NCBI GenBank assembly: GCA_029891345.1
Contig: CM057002.1
Location: 66,668,590-66,732,589 of the forward strand
DNA length: 64,000 nt
Direction of reading: 5' to 3'
DNA from: Dryococelus australis
Lineage: Eukaryota > Arthropoda > Insecta > Phasmatodea > Phasmatidae
The translations under genes were made by a program, and so were the position numbers. Within the stretch, counting starts at the first letter, position 1, and each line of letters opens with the position of its first letter. Below the pieces are notes generated by a model that saw only the letters and a program-made list of their open reading frames with translations, ran no database searches and had not been told where the DNA came from. Positions 24,959 to 37,400 of this stretch are shown one piece after another.

Positions 24959-26092
24959 CCATCCATGTGGACCATTTTTTGCTTAAAACTGAAAGGTACA
25001 GACGCCTGCACACATTTATCTCATACGCAGTTGATAGCTGATGGAACTGTGCATGGTCCAATGTATTATTATCTTAGGTCATTCATTGCCTAATCCCACG
25101 AATAATTAGAAAACGTTCCTGACTAAATTATTAAATGCGTTAATCTATTTTTGGTCAGTCTCCACAGCGGTTTAAATGATACGTGGAAGCTGTTGCAATA
25201 GATGGTGTATGGTTTTTGCAAATGTGGCCATATTTAATAACTGTGCACTTTCTCAGTTGAGTTTCTTATTTGAACGTGACTTTGATTTGCCAGTGTTAGT
25301 ATAGTAACTCCTGTAGCACATCTGGCCTGTAGGTCTTTCTCACAACTTTTATGACGCTAGCCCAGTGGCGGATCCCTCCCGAGACTGCTCTAAAAAATTA
25401 ATGTCAATTAAAAATTGAATAATAGATCCTACTTTAAACTCATACTTTACTCGAAGCTTTAGAAAATATAACACGCACAGTTATTATGTTTCGTGTTGCA
25501 ACAATATATTTAGTTCTGATGATCAAGTTCGCACTGCACAGAAGGTATCACTTGTGCACCTGTTCACACTCCTCCTTCGTCTTTAATCCCTACCACCTTC
25601 TCTTCTTTCCCTTTCTCATTCCAACGTCACATAATTACACCAAATACACCAGAGAACTCTACTATATTTGGTTACACTTAGCACCTGTTCAACACCCTTC
25701 TCCTTATGACCTTTATCGATAATGTTTACAACAATCCTTCAAGATTATAAGTAACAGAGAACAGTCATTTTGAAAGTGACGGTAGCTGCAGGTGTTTATG
25801 TTTCCATTGTCTGATCTTTCAGCTAGATTTTCAGAAGCATTTCTACAGCCTTTGAACTTAAGACTTCTGATGCCAAGTAGTATGAAGTTACTTGCATAAA
25901 AATACAATTTCTTTTTAAAGAAAGATTCTGCATCAACAGTATCTGAGATTTATCTTCTTGGGGAATTAAAACAATGGGAAGCCAAACGGAGAAGAGATCA
26001 AAAGACCAAGTAAATACCAGAGACAGTTCTTGTAGTATAGATGCTACTGTATATTGTGTGTACTATTCCGAACAGTATTGCTACAGCCGAAC

Positions 26093-26119
26093 GCTCTCTC
26101 TCTCTCTCTCTCTCTCTCG

Positions 26120-26161
<42 letters not shown>
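26093..26161. repeat. (CT)n(GT)n compound microsatellite
   Basis: Pure CT tract passing into a pure GT tract. Confidence 0.95.
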
Positions 26162-26163
<2 letters not shown>

Positions 26164-27112
26164 CGGCGAGTCAAAACGTGGGTTAGATCAAGAATGACTG
26201 AGGAGCGGTTGAATGTTCTTTGCCTGTTACATTTACATAGACACTTTAAAATTTACCCTGAAAAATTTATAGATAGATTTGCTAAAGAAAAAGTTCGGCG
26301 CCTTGAACTTTTGTCGTAACTTAATTATTTCCCCACGTGTATCATATGCCAATTAAAATATTGTTAAACGTAGAATAGTAAATTTACAATATCTTTAAAT
26401 TTTATAATTTATTCCCCCACCCCCCCACCCCTCCACCACGCGGACATCAAGCCTGGATCCGCCCCTGCGCTAGCCTACCTGTATAGTCGGTTATGTAATG
26501 GTGTGTATGCTTCGCTCAAATGAGAAGATGACACAGCCATGCAACTAATAACTAGCATGCATGCATCTATCAAGGTGGACATGTGACTTTGTTAAAAATA
26601 CAAGTATCTTAATAACACTCCAATTCTTGCTGTAACGGACGTAAAATTTAATGAAACCAATTTAAGTTGGCCCTAGTTTAAATATAACCCTTTTTACTAG
26701 ACTACAAAGCATCACATAATTTTCACAGTTAGCAGCTACACTGCTTAAGTACTCCTATCAATACTTGTGTTACAATACATGAAATAGCTACACTCTAAGA
26801 AATTATTCAGCAATTTACCATACCAGTGTATACGCTTAATGAGAAAGCAGGAATGGTAATGCTTTCCCTTATACATTCATTGTAGCGCTCCTGCATTTGC
26901 TCAGTAAACAGACAAATGTATAGGGAAGTTCCTAACTTTGCATAGTAGAGTTGCTAAACATTCCTATATCTGCAATTTGATGTGTGGTGTTATTACCATA
27001 CAGTGTATACGTTAAAAACTTCCCTTATATTTTAGGAAGTTTACCAAAAGAATTTTTACAGTGTAGCAACGCATACTTTCAAATTTGCTATTTTTTCTTA
27101 ACTATATAGTCG

Positions 27113-27290
27113 ACCTCCCGTGGAGCAGTCAGTCAGTTGGTGCGCCGCCGATCTGAGGTGCGAGAGGTTCTGGGTTCGAATCCTAGGTAAGGAATGGGTA
27201 TTAGTTTAAGTTAGGCCACAAGTTAGTTCATAAGCCGTCTCCTGCTAAGTCTTCAAGCATAACACCGAGGGATGTTAATAACCATATATC
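27113..27290 (+). mobile_element. tRNA-derived SINE, family C
   Basis: A-box-like cagtcagttggtgcgcc and B box ggttctgggttcgaatcc lie about 45 bp apart. They are followed by gtaaggaatgggtatta, the same order as in the 36713 copy. Confidence 0.6.
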
Positions 27291-27775
27291 CAATCCAATC
27301 CTTATGAACTATATATACAGCCTGTATAGAAAACATGTGTACAAACTCGGGCACGTGATTCGTGACCGTAAAAGCGGGAGATTGATTTAGTATACCCATG
27401 GTCCATCTCAAATAATAAGGGCTGTAGCAGCCCCTAAAGGCGGTGGGCGACAAGGACATTACGTGTGATATTAGGCAAAGCACTTGTGTTAGAAGAACAC
27501 AAAATGGTATACGGAGCAAGCAAACTAAGATCTTGGATACACGGTAGGTATGGTCCGTCGTACACACGCCTATCATGTAAATAATAGGGGGTTAGCACCC
27601 TTTGATTGCATCCAACACGTACACCTTGAGGTTAAATTAATTGTGGATACCATGGGATAAAGCAGGACGACTTAAGTAGCAAATAAGTTCCCCTAGTTGA
27701 AACTCTCTAGGACCCCCGTTTCCGGTAAGATCGCAAACGAATGGTCCAGTGGTAGCAATAGCATGACCTTGTGAG

Positions 27776-28005
27776 TAGGCAACCCTTACTGCACCCTGAA
27801 GAATTCAGCGGGGAGTTCCCCTCCCCACTCCGAATGCGTGAAGAGAGTGTGGCGACAAACGGGAGAACCCTGAGAAAAACCGCCGACCAGCAGCATCGTT
27901 TGGCACGATGCCCACATACGAACATCCGGGGGTGACCCGGCCGGGAATTGAACCCAGTTCGCCTCGGGCGAGCAGTATAACCACTCAGCCTCCACGGCCC
28001 TATTC
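27776..28005 (-). mobile_element. SINE family A copy 5, full head
   Basis: Minus strand: tRNA-like head with gtggctgagtggttatac (A box), gggttcaattcccggccgg (B box). The body follows: catcgtgccaaacgatgctg, gtcggcggtttttctcaggg, ttctcccg. The head is clearer than in other copies. Confidence 0.75.
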
Positions 28006-28009
28006 GGAT

Positions 28010-30990
28010 AAGGAAAATGGAATATGTACAATTTCTCGATGCATGAGATCACCATACCAGACTTATCTCCTTGTTAGTGTTAATTTGAATCACAGATCTT
28101 ACGAACTAATGAATGAAATATGTTAAATTGGTGCACTGAGATGCCAGCTAACTCAACTACTGATCATAAAAACAAGTTCTCTTCTAACGCCAACAGATAA
28201 TGTTGGAATACCTTCCAGCCCAAACCGAGGCCCGAGGCCATTAAAAACATCAATAACCAAGCTGGAGATCTGTGAATCTTCCTGCTTACATCATAAAACA
28301 TACACCATCACACATACTACTACAACCTATGTGAATCCAGTTTCAAGCAAAGTGTCACTGGCGTGAACTTCCAACAGGACAACCGATCACTCAGTTTTAC
28401 TTACATTTCCATGGTTCTTTGGATTTTAACTTCAAATTGTGAGTATTCTCTATTTACATTCAGTCCCATCATGTACTTTACAGACACTGAGCCCGACCAG
28501 TATGCTGCAGCTTTTGCTTGGGAGCCATTTCAAGTAGTTACGAAACCATGCAGCAGGCAGGTCTGTATTATCAAGCTGAAAATGCCATTATTGCAATCCC
28601 TAGAGTTGGTTTTTACACTGAAAATTGAGCACAGGTCCCCAACGGCTTTAGTTCACAGAGCCAAATGACGCACTAATAGAATTGCGCTGGAGATTGCCTC
28701 TGCTAACCTGCATACAGATATATTTCCGTGTTAGGAAAGGTATCAGTGCCTTACGAGATATCGTCTGGTAATAAATAAGTGAAATGAAGGAGCCGAGTGA
28801 GGTTTTGGTAAGGACATCTTGTCTGTAATATCTTATGTTAGCTTTCTTAAAATATATGTGATATTTCTACTGTGCACTAGGACTGAGAACAATCCCTATT
28901 CCTAAAATAACTGGTGACGATAACTTGGTCGGAGAGCAAGAGTATTACTTAGTGACAGATATTTGTTCATAAAACAGTATGCTGACAGTGATAGGAGAAA
29001 ATTGTTTTCACTACTTAGGAGTGCCTTCTGCAGTGCTGTTTGCGAGCAAGAACGTCAGAAACATGCTGGTCTTGATAAGCACATTCACAGTTCCGAAAAT
29101 TGGTGCGAACTCTGCTCAGAAAGAGCTCGCCCGTGGTGGTTTGGCCAACTGAAGTTTGTTCGCGGGTTAACTGAACTCATTAAAAATCTGCCCTTGAAAG
29201 AATTCTTGCTTGAAACTGCATATATTTCAGTGTAAACAATTACTTGAGCAGTCACAGTTATTGTGACACTGAATTAGTGAAGTTATAGCGATGTGTATAC
29301 ACATATCTTCAAATGTGTGTTATTTTGAGTCAGTGACAACCTTAATATGTTATATTCTGTATATAGATATAAGTATAAGAATTGACATAAAAGTAATACA
29401 CTTTTTGTGTACCTCAAACTCACATAGTGGCCTGATTGAAACATGACTACCACTCTGTAGATCCATGTGTTGTAATGTTAACATGTGGCTGAGGAAGGAT
29501 AAACTTGTGGGGGTGATCGAAACACCGATTACGTTTATCAAGCCACAGAAAAAATGTAAACAAACAGCACAGTATAGACACACATGTTGTATGCATGACA
29601 AGCTTTCAGCACTGAGTTCTCACAAATATTTCCGAAGACGAAAATGTTATGACAACCGAACCTCTCGGAAATGCACATTGGTTTGCAATAGTGAAGTGGC
29701 TAGGCTTTTACTGCGGAGAGTGAAGAGGTGATGGACCTTTTTCGAAATATGGAATCCCATTTTTCAGCACAGATGAAAAGAGGTAAATTAACTAATGTTG
29801 TGTGATATTTCATTTAATTCACTTTTTAACCCTTTGAGATGCACTTTAATGTATGGTTCCAGGGGTTGCAAACAAAAAAAAAATTATGGTGTATACTAAG
29901 TCGACACAACACTTGTTTCGTTGTCACATAGCTGTAGGCTATATGTTCGGCTTCAGATATATAAACCAATATTTATGACCTAGGTCATTAAGGTGGTTTG
30001 TGAATCACTTACCCATAGGTAAGTTCATTGGTCATTGATCTTCGCAGTATACAGTGCAGACCAAAAATTATCTACACGTGCATTATGTACACCACTGAGT
30101 TTGAATGGGGTCACACATATACATACATAAAAACTGTATCTATGTTTCAAGCATTCTTCATAGCTGTATAAAATTATGTTTTGCTACATTATACAGTCCC
30201 CTGCTCGTGTTTTCAATTACTCTGCCACCCCCCCCCCTAAAACTGAAATTCAGTGCTTGGCAGGAAAAAACCTTCCACAGTTACTATTTCTTTGTGGAGT
30301 GTCAGTGGCGGACGCCTTGTTTATTACTCTCTCTTACACGCCGGAAAAAATTTTCCATCTAATCTTCTATCATCAACTTCATGTTATGTCAATAATTCCC
30401 TCTGATAATTGAGCACTTTAAGGATTCCCTAACAAGGGTGGCACTGACATTCAGCGTCTGTGAAGTGATGATTTGTTCAAGGTCATGTGAAGCGTACACA
30501 ACAGCTAGTATGTGCAAAAAACAACTGCTTTGATTTCCGAACTAAGAGAGAGAAACGCTGCGCATATGATCTACTGCGATTTATTTTGTTTGATCCTCGT
30601 CTAATGGCGTCAACAGCAGAACTTTGGACTTTTCACAGATATAATAATTGTGAAATCCATAGAATAACATCCTTACATTTAAGTCAGTCAGCTGATAACC
30701 TGTAACATAAGTATTTGCAAGTCAAGGCTTTCACATGCAGAAACATTCCTAACAATAATATGGTGGGTGACCAGGAATGTCATTGGCATGTATTTTGAAA
30801 GCTTTTTTATTTACCGCAGAATATCGAGCAACTCGTAAAAAAATATGAATTTCTTTAGTTTTACACAGTCATTCTTGTAGCAACCAACTGCTAATATGTT
30901 GTCGTTCAGTTCAAAATAATTGCAGACTTTTCCAACTAGATACATCAATTACGTATCCTACGATACTATTTCGTTTGCCAAAATTAGGTG
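28010..30990. other. Intergenic, nothing recognised
   Basis: Several plus-strand frames of 70-100 codons, for example 28963-29235, lack recognisable motifs or convincing splice context. Confidence 0.35.
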
Positions 30991-30992
30991 CT

Positions 30993-30998
30993 TTTATT
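30993..30998 (-). promoter_or_regulatory. Poly(A) signal AATAAA of the hexosaminidase gene
   Basis: AATAAA on the minus strand about 60 bp after the stop codon. A second AATAAA lies near 30807. Confidence 0.55.
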
Positions 30999-31056
30999 TT
31001 AGTACCAACACCATGCTAACTATAACTACGGGCTATGCAGTATTTCGTCCAGGATA

Positions 31057-31413
31057 CTAGAGACAGTATCCTGGTCCATTGGGAGGCTGTGCTGCAACAC
31101 CACGTCTCCTCATGCGGCAGTAGTGCTCCTCCAGTCTGTGGGCGGCTCCTTCCTCAGTGTCGGCGTCTGCTGAGGACCACAGCTTCTCTGCAGTGGCGGA
31201 GGCCCTGGGCCACACACGTGCCACCACGTTGCTCTCATCCACCACCTCGCCCCACATGCACGCCTCACCGCCTATCACCAGCTGCTTCTGAGTCGCTGTG
31301 CCGTTGAAGTCGGTGGGCTCGCACTCGTAGTACTTGAACCAGTCTCCTCCTGTCTCCAGGTGGTCCAGGTACCAACAAGCGGACAGTAGCGCTGGGTTTC
31401 CGGCCGCTGTCAC
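31057..31413 (-). CDS. Hex: Hexosaminidase last exon
   Basis: Acceptor tgtacag, 119 codons to TAG at 31057-31059. Encodes the substrate-pocket segments [25 protein letters not shown] and [13 protein letters not shown], and ends NGPGYCL. Clean frame and GC-rich codon use compared with surrounding DNA. Confidence 0.95.
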   Translation of the reverse strand: MTAAGNPALLSACWYLDHLETGGDWFKYYECEPTDFNGTATQKQLVIGGEACMWGEVVDESNVVARVWPRASATAEKLWSSADADTEEGAAHRLEEHYCRMRRRGVAAQPPNGPGYCL

Positions 31414-34400
31414 CTGTACACATGCCAACCAACCAGCTGGTAACCCTCTGTCCAAACTAACAGCAGCTATGAGAGTCTAGCCCAGTTGTACTGATACACT
31501 TTCCTCTTCGCAGGCGACAAGCTTCATAAGGTTATGGCACAGTTTTACAGTACATACAACTTTCTGCAGTAGGAAAACTAAACTTGGGTAGCATGTGTAC
31601 TGACACTATAGAAATGAGCTCTAGGTTTATTGCTAAACACACAATTTAAAAAAATGTTATTTCACAGTGGTTAAAAAACAAGAATTATGGATACTTAAAT
31701 AAACTATAATTGTTTTTATAAATAAAAAAATAGTAATATTCGACATCTGGGACAGAACATGTTACTCACATCCCGTCCCATAACTACACTAGTGGGTATA
31801 GATGGGCATAATCAAATGATCCAAGTAATCGAATGATCAGTAATCGAGTGATTCAAATAATCGAATGATCACTCGGAAACAGATTGATCTTCCCTGTCCA
31901 AAATTAACTAAATTAATTTCGTTTTTAGCAGTTGCTCATTCATTACATGAAACTGCCATTCATAAGTAAGCAGAAGTTAACAATGACCATTTCTAATTTA
32001 TGTAAGTTAATTTTTAAAAGTACCATACATGATAACTTAATATTTTTTGCAACACTGGATTTCTAAGAAAAAATTTGACAAGTTGAAATGTAAATTACTT
32101 TCTGTTCGTAAACAGGAATTTCAAGAATTGCCATAATATGTAACAATAGGCTTTGTATATATTACAGCGCGACTGAAGCTTGTATAACAAAAAAGAATCA
32201 TGTATATAAATTTAATATACATTTGTGTGGGTAAAACTGGTGTCACATTATTTTGTATAATTATTTGATCTTTATTTCATAATTCTATCATGTAACCATA
32301 AATTATATCACCATAAATTGTCAATGATGTTTAATATAGTTTATCCACCGTTATTTTTTATAGGTATTACATTTATTATTTAAATTAGAATTATCATGAG
32401 AGTAAAAAAACTACTAATAAGTAAGATAAATTGCTTGACCTGAAATAGTTTAATAGTATACCAAATAATAATTTAGTGCAGAAAAATGTTGGCGGAAAGA
32501 TAGTACATTACAGCGTCCAGACTATACTGCCGGGCTTGAAATGTTCAGAATGATTGTTTATGGCCCCGTTAATTAATTTTTATGGATAACTGGCAACAGC
32601 GCATGCCGCAGGCAGGGCGGAGCAGCAGCGGACTTTGGTTAACGGGAAACTCAACAGTCACAAAGTTGTGTGTGACAACTGACAGCTAAACAAAGAACGC
32701 TACATGTGTTTTCACTTTCGTCCGTCCAGCCAGGGTAGCGAAGTTAGTGTTGAACGGCGATTGAATAATCACTTGGAACTCGCCACTAGCTGCCTATCCT
32801 GCTCGATACTCGAAAGACGAGTGATGAGCGACGAATAGTGACAAGTAGGACTCAAAGGTGTCGACCGCTCGGTTTAAAACATTCGAATGACGAGTACGAA
32901 TAATCAATCACTCGAATAATCTTTGATTATCGAATATTTCAAATTTCCTTATTCGATTATGCCCATCCCTACTAGTGGGTAAGATGCCTCGCCTTCTACC
33001 ACGACAAACCAGGTTCGATTCCTACTTGACCACGCCCAGAGTACAGCCTGTGACAAATGTATTTGACACTGCAGTTAGCTCGGCTTTTCTGGCCTTGATG
33101 CTAACAGCTGTCGAAATATCTTCACTCACTCACTGCAGTTGACCAGTGGCCTACTAATCCAAACAATGAAAGCTCAAAAATTCGTGATCATGTAATTCAG
33201 CTCATGCAAAAGAAAGCAAGTAAGTATATGGGGTGGTCCGAATGGCCTTGTTACCCCCATATGTTTATGTATGTATAGCCTGCCATCAGGTGGCTCACAC
33301 AAGTACCTGTGGCATGGAAGAATAAGTTGTTGCCAGTGTATGGACTCATGAATGTCCAGTTTGGTGAAACAATAAGGGATGCACAATGTAACTTCTGCCA
33401 GATTTTGCAAAGAGGCACCAACCTTACTACGTAAATTCAAACTGCAATGAAAAACTCATTCCACTAGTATTATAAGTTAGTTTAGTTAGTAAAATTACGT
33501 ATTCAACCACTATCCTAAGTTAGTTTAGGTCGCCCTGTTAAGTAGGGATACTGTGTTGGAAAACGTGCGCGGTAGAATGGCCTTTGCGGTGCATAGACTT
33601 TTGTCAGCTAAGTACGTCTGTGTCACATGCACCACTACTCTATTTCACTTCTGTATATTTGACTGTTCTGAAACTGCGGTTGGGAGGAAAAGCTGTAGAA
33701 GGTCACAGAACCAGGTAAAGTTGAGAAGTTATAATTGTTCTCGCAATGCTCAGGTCTACAAGTTTTAAGCTAAGTGCACCAACCTCGGCAAGAAGATCAT
33801 CCTGGTCGCCGGTCCATATGTGCACGACAGTTGTATCAGGAAGGGACAAATTGTTCTGGAAGACCTCCTGCCACACGACAGATCTGGCTCCGCGGGTGGC
33901 AGTAATGTATAGCACCCTCAGCATGTAGTATTCCTCCAACTGCTCGTAGCTGCTGATGTTGTTTTCTCCCATGAAGATCTTGATATCCGGGTTGCTCTCC
34001 CTGCAACACGTCGTCTCTCACGGCATGCGAGTTTGAAGTTACGTTACTATGGTTTAATACGAAGCATCTCCCGTGAAATTTTCAGGTGGTTTTATTAGGC
34101 TGAGTTCACTTCTACAATTCTGAAGGAATATTGGTAATACTGGAAATATGGAAAGGAGAAATAGTTTTTTTATTATTATTAAAACGTAGTAAATCGCATT
34201 GGTGAAGAGAGATAGCTTGTGAAATGAATATCTTCATTTAGTTGTCTATACATCCCTAAGTGAAGACCAGAATCCTCACAGTATCTGAGGTATTCAGTCC
34301 GAGTGGGAAGGAAGGGCATCTAAGAAGTCCTGCCACATCTTAGTAGCGGCTGCATATGCTGCAGCAATGCTGAGAACGTGTTTCATCTGTTGGTCTGAAA

Positions 34401-37400
34401 ATATTCCGACCAAGACCTCACCAACGCTACGAAAGATTCCATCTAATGTGCGGAGAATTATCGCTGTGAGATGCACCCGCGAACAATCCCGATTGCGAAT
34501 CTGTTAGAGCCAGTCAAATTATAACGTGAGATTTTTTAAACCTACTTCCGCATAAATCTAAGAGAACTCTGTATTTCGGCAATAGCTATCAGCTTTTTTT
34601 TTAACTATCGCTGGGAATTACTTTTTTAAAAATGTGCAATGTACAGACGTATCATTTAGAACAATCTAAATTAGTATCACAGATTTTGTGTACACAAGAT
34701 CATTCAAGCACGTATATTCGCAGTTAGATGTGAGTCTGGTACTTCTACTCCAGGTTATCGTATAGTTGAATATCCGTACTGCTGTTAACATAAATCACAC
34801 ATCCTATATAATAAGTAGACGATCTCTGTCTGTCTGTCTGTCTGTCCGTCTTTAATACCTCTAAGTCCCTTGAAACTCAACATAAGTTCTTCGAATTTTG
34901 CAGAGCGAATCCTCAAGGTGAGGTAAGGGTCAGGATCGATTTCAGCAAAATCAGATTACCCAATCATTACCTTTTACCCTAAAACTCATTTTTTGATTAC
35001 TTTTTCCCTATGAAAAGTTTTGTATTAATGCATAGAGAATACTGCATAGAGATATGAAGGTAATGCAACATCATTTTTTTTTACTTTAAATGTCTTGCTT
35101 CAATGTTAAGTTAATTAAGTGGGGCCTTATTAGCTCAGTGGATAGTAAGATTCCAAGTGGGGTCGCAGTGGCTCAGTGGATAGAGCGATTCCAAGTGGGG
35201 CCTTAGTGGCTCAGTGGATAAAACTATGTTAAGTGGGGCCGCAGTGGCTTAGTGGGTAGAACTATATCAAGTGGGGCCGCAATGGCCAAGTGGATGGATA
35301 TATATAAAATGGGACCTTAGCAGCTCATTGAATAGAGAGATTTCAAGTGGCCTCTTAGTGGCTCAGTGAATAGAAATATGTTAGGTGGAGCCACAGTGGC
35401 CAAGTGGATAGAGAAATATTAAACGGGACCGCAGTCGCTTCAATGTTGAGTTAATTTCACATCATTTCATTATTACCTACATATTTTTTTTAACATGGTA
35501 ACTGTTCTAGCCCCGTGACTATAGAAAATAAGGCCATGGGCTGTGTCCCCTAGTTCCAAAATAATCATTCCATGCAGCATAATGAATTATGTTCATCTGG
35601 TTTTTTTAATTATTTTACAGACTCACTGACTTGTTATCTGAAAAAAAAAATAATTTTTATCTAATTTCTTATATCAAAGTATAATAACAAAAACATTTAT
35701 TAAAGAAATTACACCCATGAGTTATAATACATTTATATTCATGAAGAATGTTGTAACCCTGTTATTTACAAATATGCATTTTTAAATTTCTGAATAAAAT
35801 ATTTTCGACCCGAGTAAACTCACCAGCAGTCGAAGCTGACCTCGTCTCCTCCGAGGTGAATGTACTCATCACGGAACAAATCGAGCACTTCTGTGAACAA
35901 GGATACTATGAAGGTGTATGTGGAATTGAGAATGGGGTTGATTGGGCCGTATGTGCCGTCAGTCGTGTTGTCCTTGTAGCAGGGCGTCAACAGTTCATGC
36001 TGACCTTCACCCCAGGACAGCGTGTGTCCTGCACAGATATTCCTCACCAGTCTCTCTATACTAAATGTCATACAAGTTAACACGAAGAGGGCTGCTATTC
36101 AACATGTGCACATCAATATATAAGTACTCTGTCCTTGCACAAAAAATAGATCGCGTAGTATTTTTCAATATATCATGTCAGAATCACTATTGTGATGTTT
36201 TACAGACGTACGAAGAACATAAACGAAACCATTTACATAAACTTTAAAAAGGCTGACTGAACAGTCACGTTTTAATTTATTTTAAGACATGTTTAGCAAA
36301 GCTTGTTTTATTAAAAAATCACACGACTGCTGCAAATAAAACACGTGCAAGAATTTCCTTATTTTACGCAATTTTTAAAAATTGCGAAAAGACTTCATAG
36401 CGTGATTTTAAATATTCCTTGGGGTAACTCGTTGTACATTATTTCAATACAAATTATCTCATTTCAGTAAGTAAGTTAGTTTATATTATTTGTACGTTCC
36501 ATAAACTCTAAAATTGCGATTTTGACACGCCACTGTACAAAAAAAAAATACCGTCCCAAATTTTCTTGTGCGATCAAATAGTACCTACTGGTAAATCATG
36601 TGTATATGTTGAACACGCATTTCAGTCAAATATAAGACAATGCATTTTTCGGTGACCACTATCCTTAAGTTATTCACATGAAGATACAACACTCATCATA
36701 ATCGAGCGAACTGGACCGGCCTCCGTAGCGTAACTGGCTATCACTCTAAATTAGAATCAGTGAAAAACCACTGATTCGAATTTAGAGTGCACCAACTTAC
36801 GGTACGAGGGGTTCCAGGTTCAAGTCCCGGGTAAGACATGGGTATGTATTTGTGTGTGTTTCTTGGGGTCCATCTGTATGGAATTATGCCACTACTCTCT
36901 GTAAACGCAGTCGATTTATTGTCAATAAAGATGGAACAACAATTAAATACAAAGAAACCAACTGGCGCAGTGATATGGCAGTGGACTCGTATTCGGGAGG
37001 ACACGGGTTCGAATCCCGGTCTGGACATCCGTTCTATAACTTTACGTGGTTTTCGAAATAACTCCAGGAGATTGCCGAGCCGTGGCCTATTTCCAACCCT
37101 TAATGACCCCAACAATTAATAAGGGAACAGTAAGCGATATATAAAGTTCAATTCACCAGTGAGTTTGGATTTTAATTTTATTGGCCGCTAATAAGGAAAA
37201 TCATTTCGAAGTCTTGTTTTAAAATATTTGATCACTGATATTACTTCCCCTTCCCCTTATACTCTAGAGCAAGGCAACACAATAGTGGCAAGAGCTGACT
37301 TTGTCTTATAAGAAAATGATCTCGAAAACGCGTATTCCAGCCATTTTCCTTGCTTGGCAGGAAGTCAGCATTACTAAATTCAGTTGCAGACGAGCGCATG

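Larger units (their letters stand above)
23800..27110. other. Intergenic, microsatellites only
   Basis: No supported gene. Contains two simple repeats listed separately and a G/C-rich poly-C patch near 26415. Confidence 0.35.

Noticed and set aside
24778..25093. Tyr/Ile-repeat proteins in both directions
   Set aside because: Translation of the TA microsatellite.
27776..28005. Possible true tRNA gene
   Set aside because: A and B boxes are present, but the same head plus a shared SINE body occurs several times in the window, so it is a SINE.
28963..29235. 90-codon plus-strand frame as a possible gene
   Set aside because: Cys-rich but no recognisable family, no splice partner, no promoter evidence.
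36838..37119. 93-codon plus-strand frame
   Set aside because: Explained by two adjacent SINE copies.
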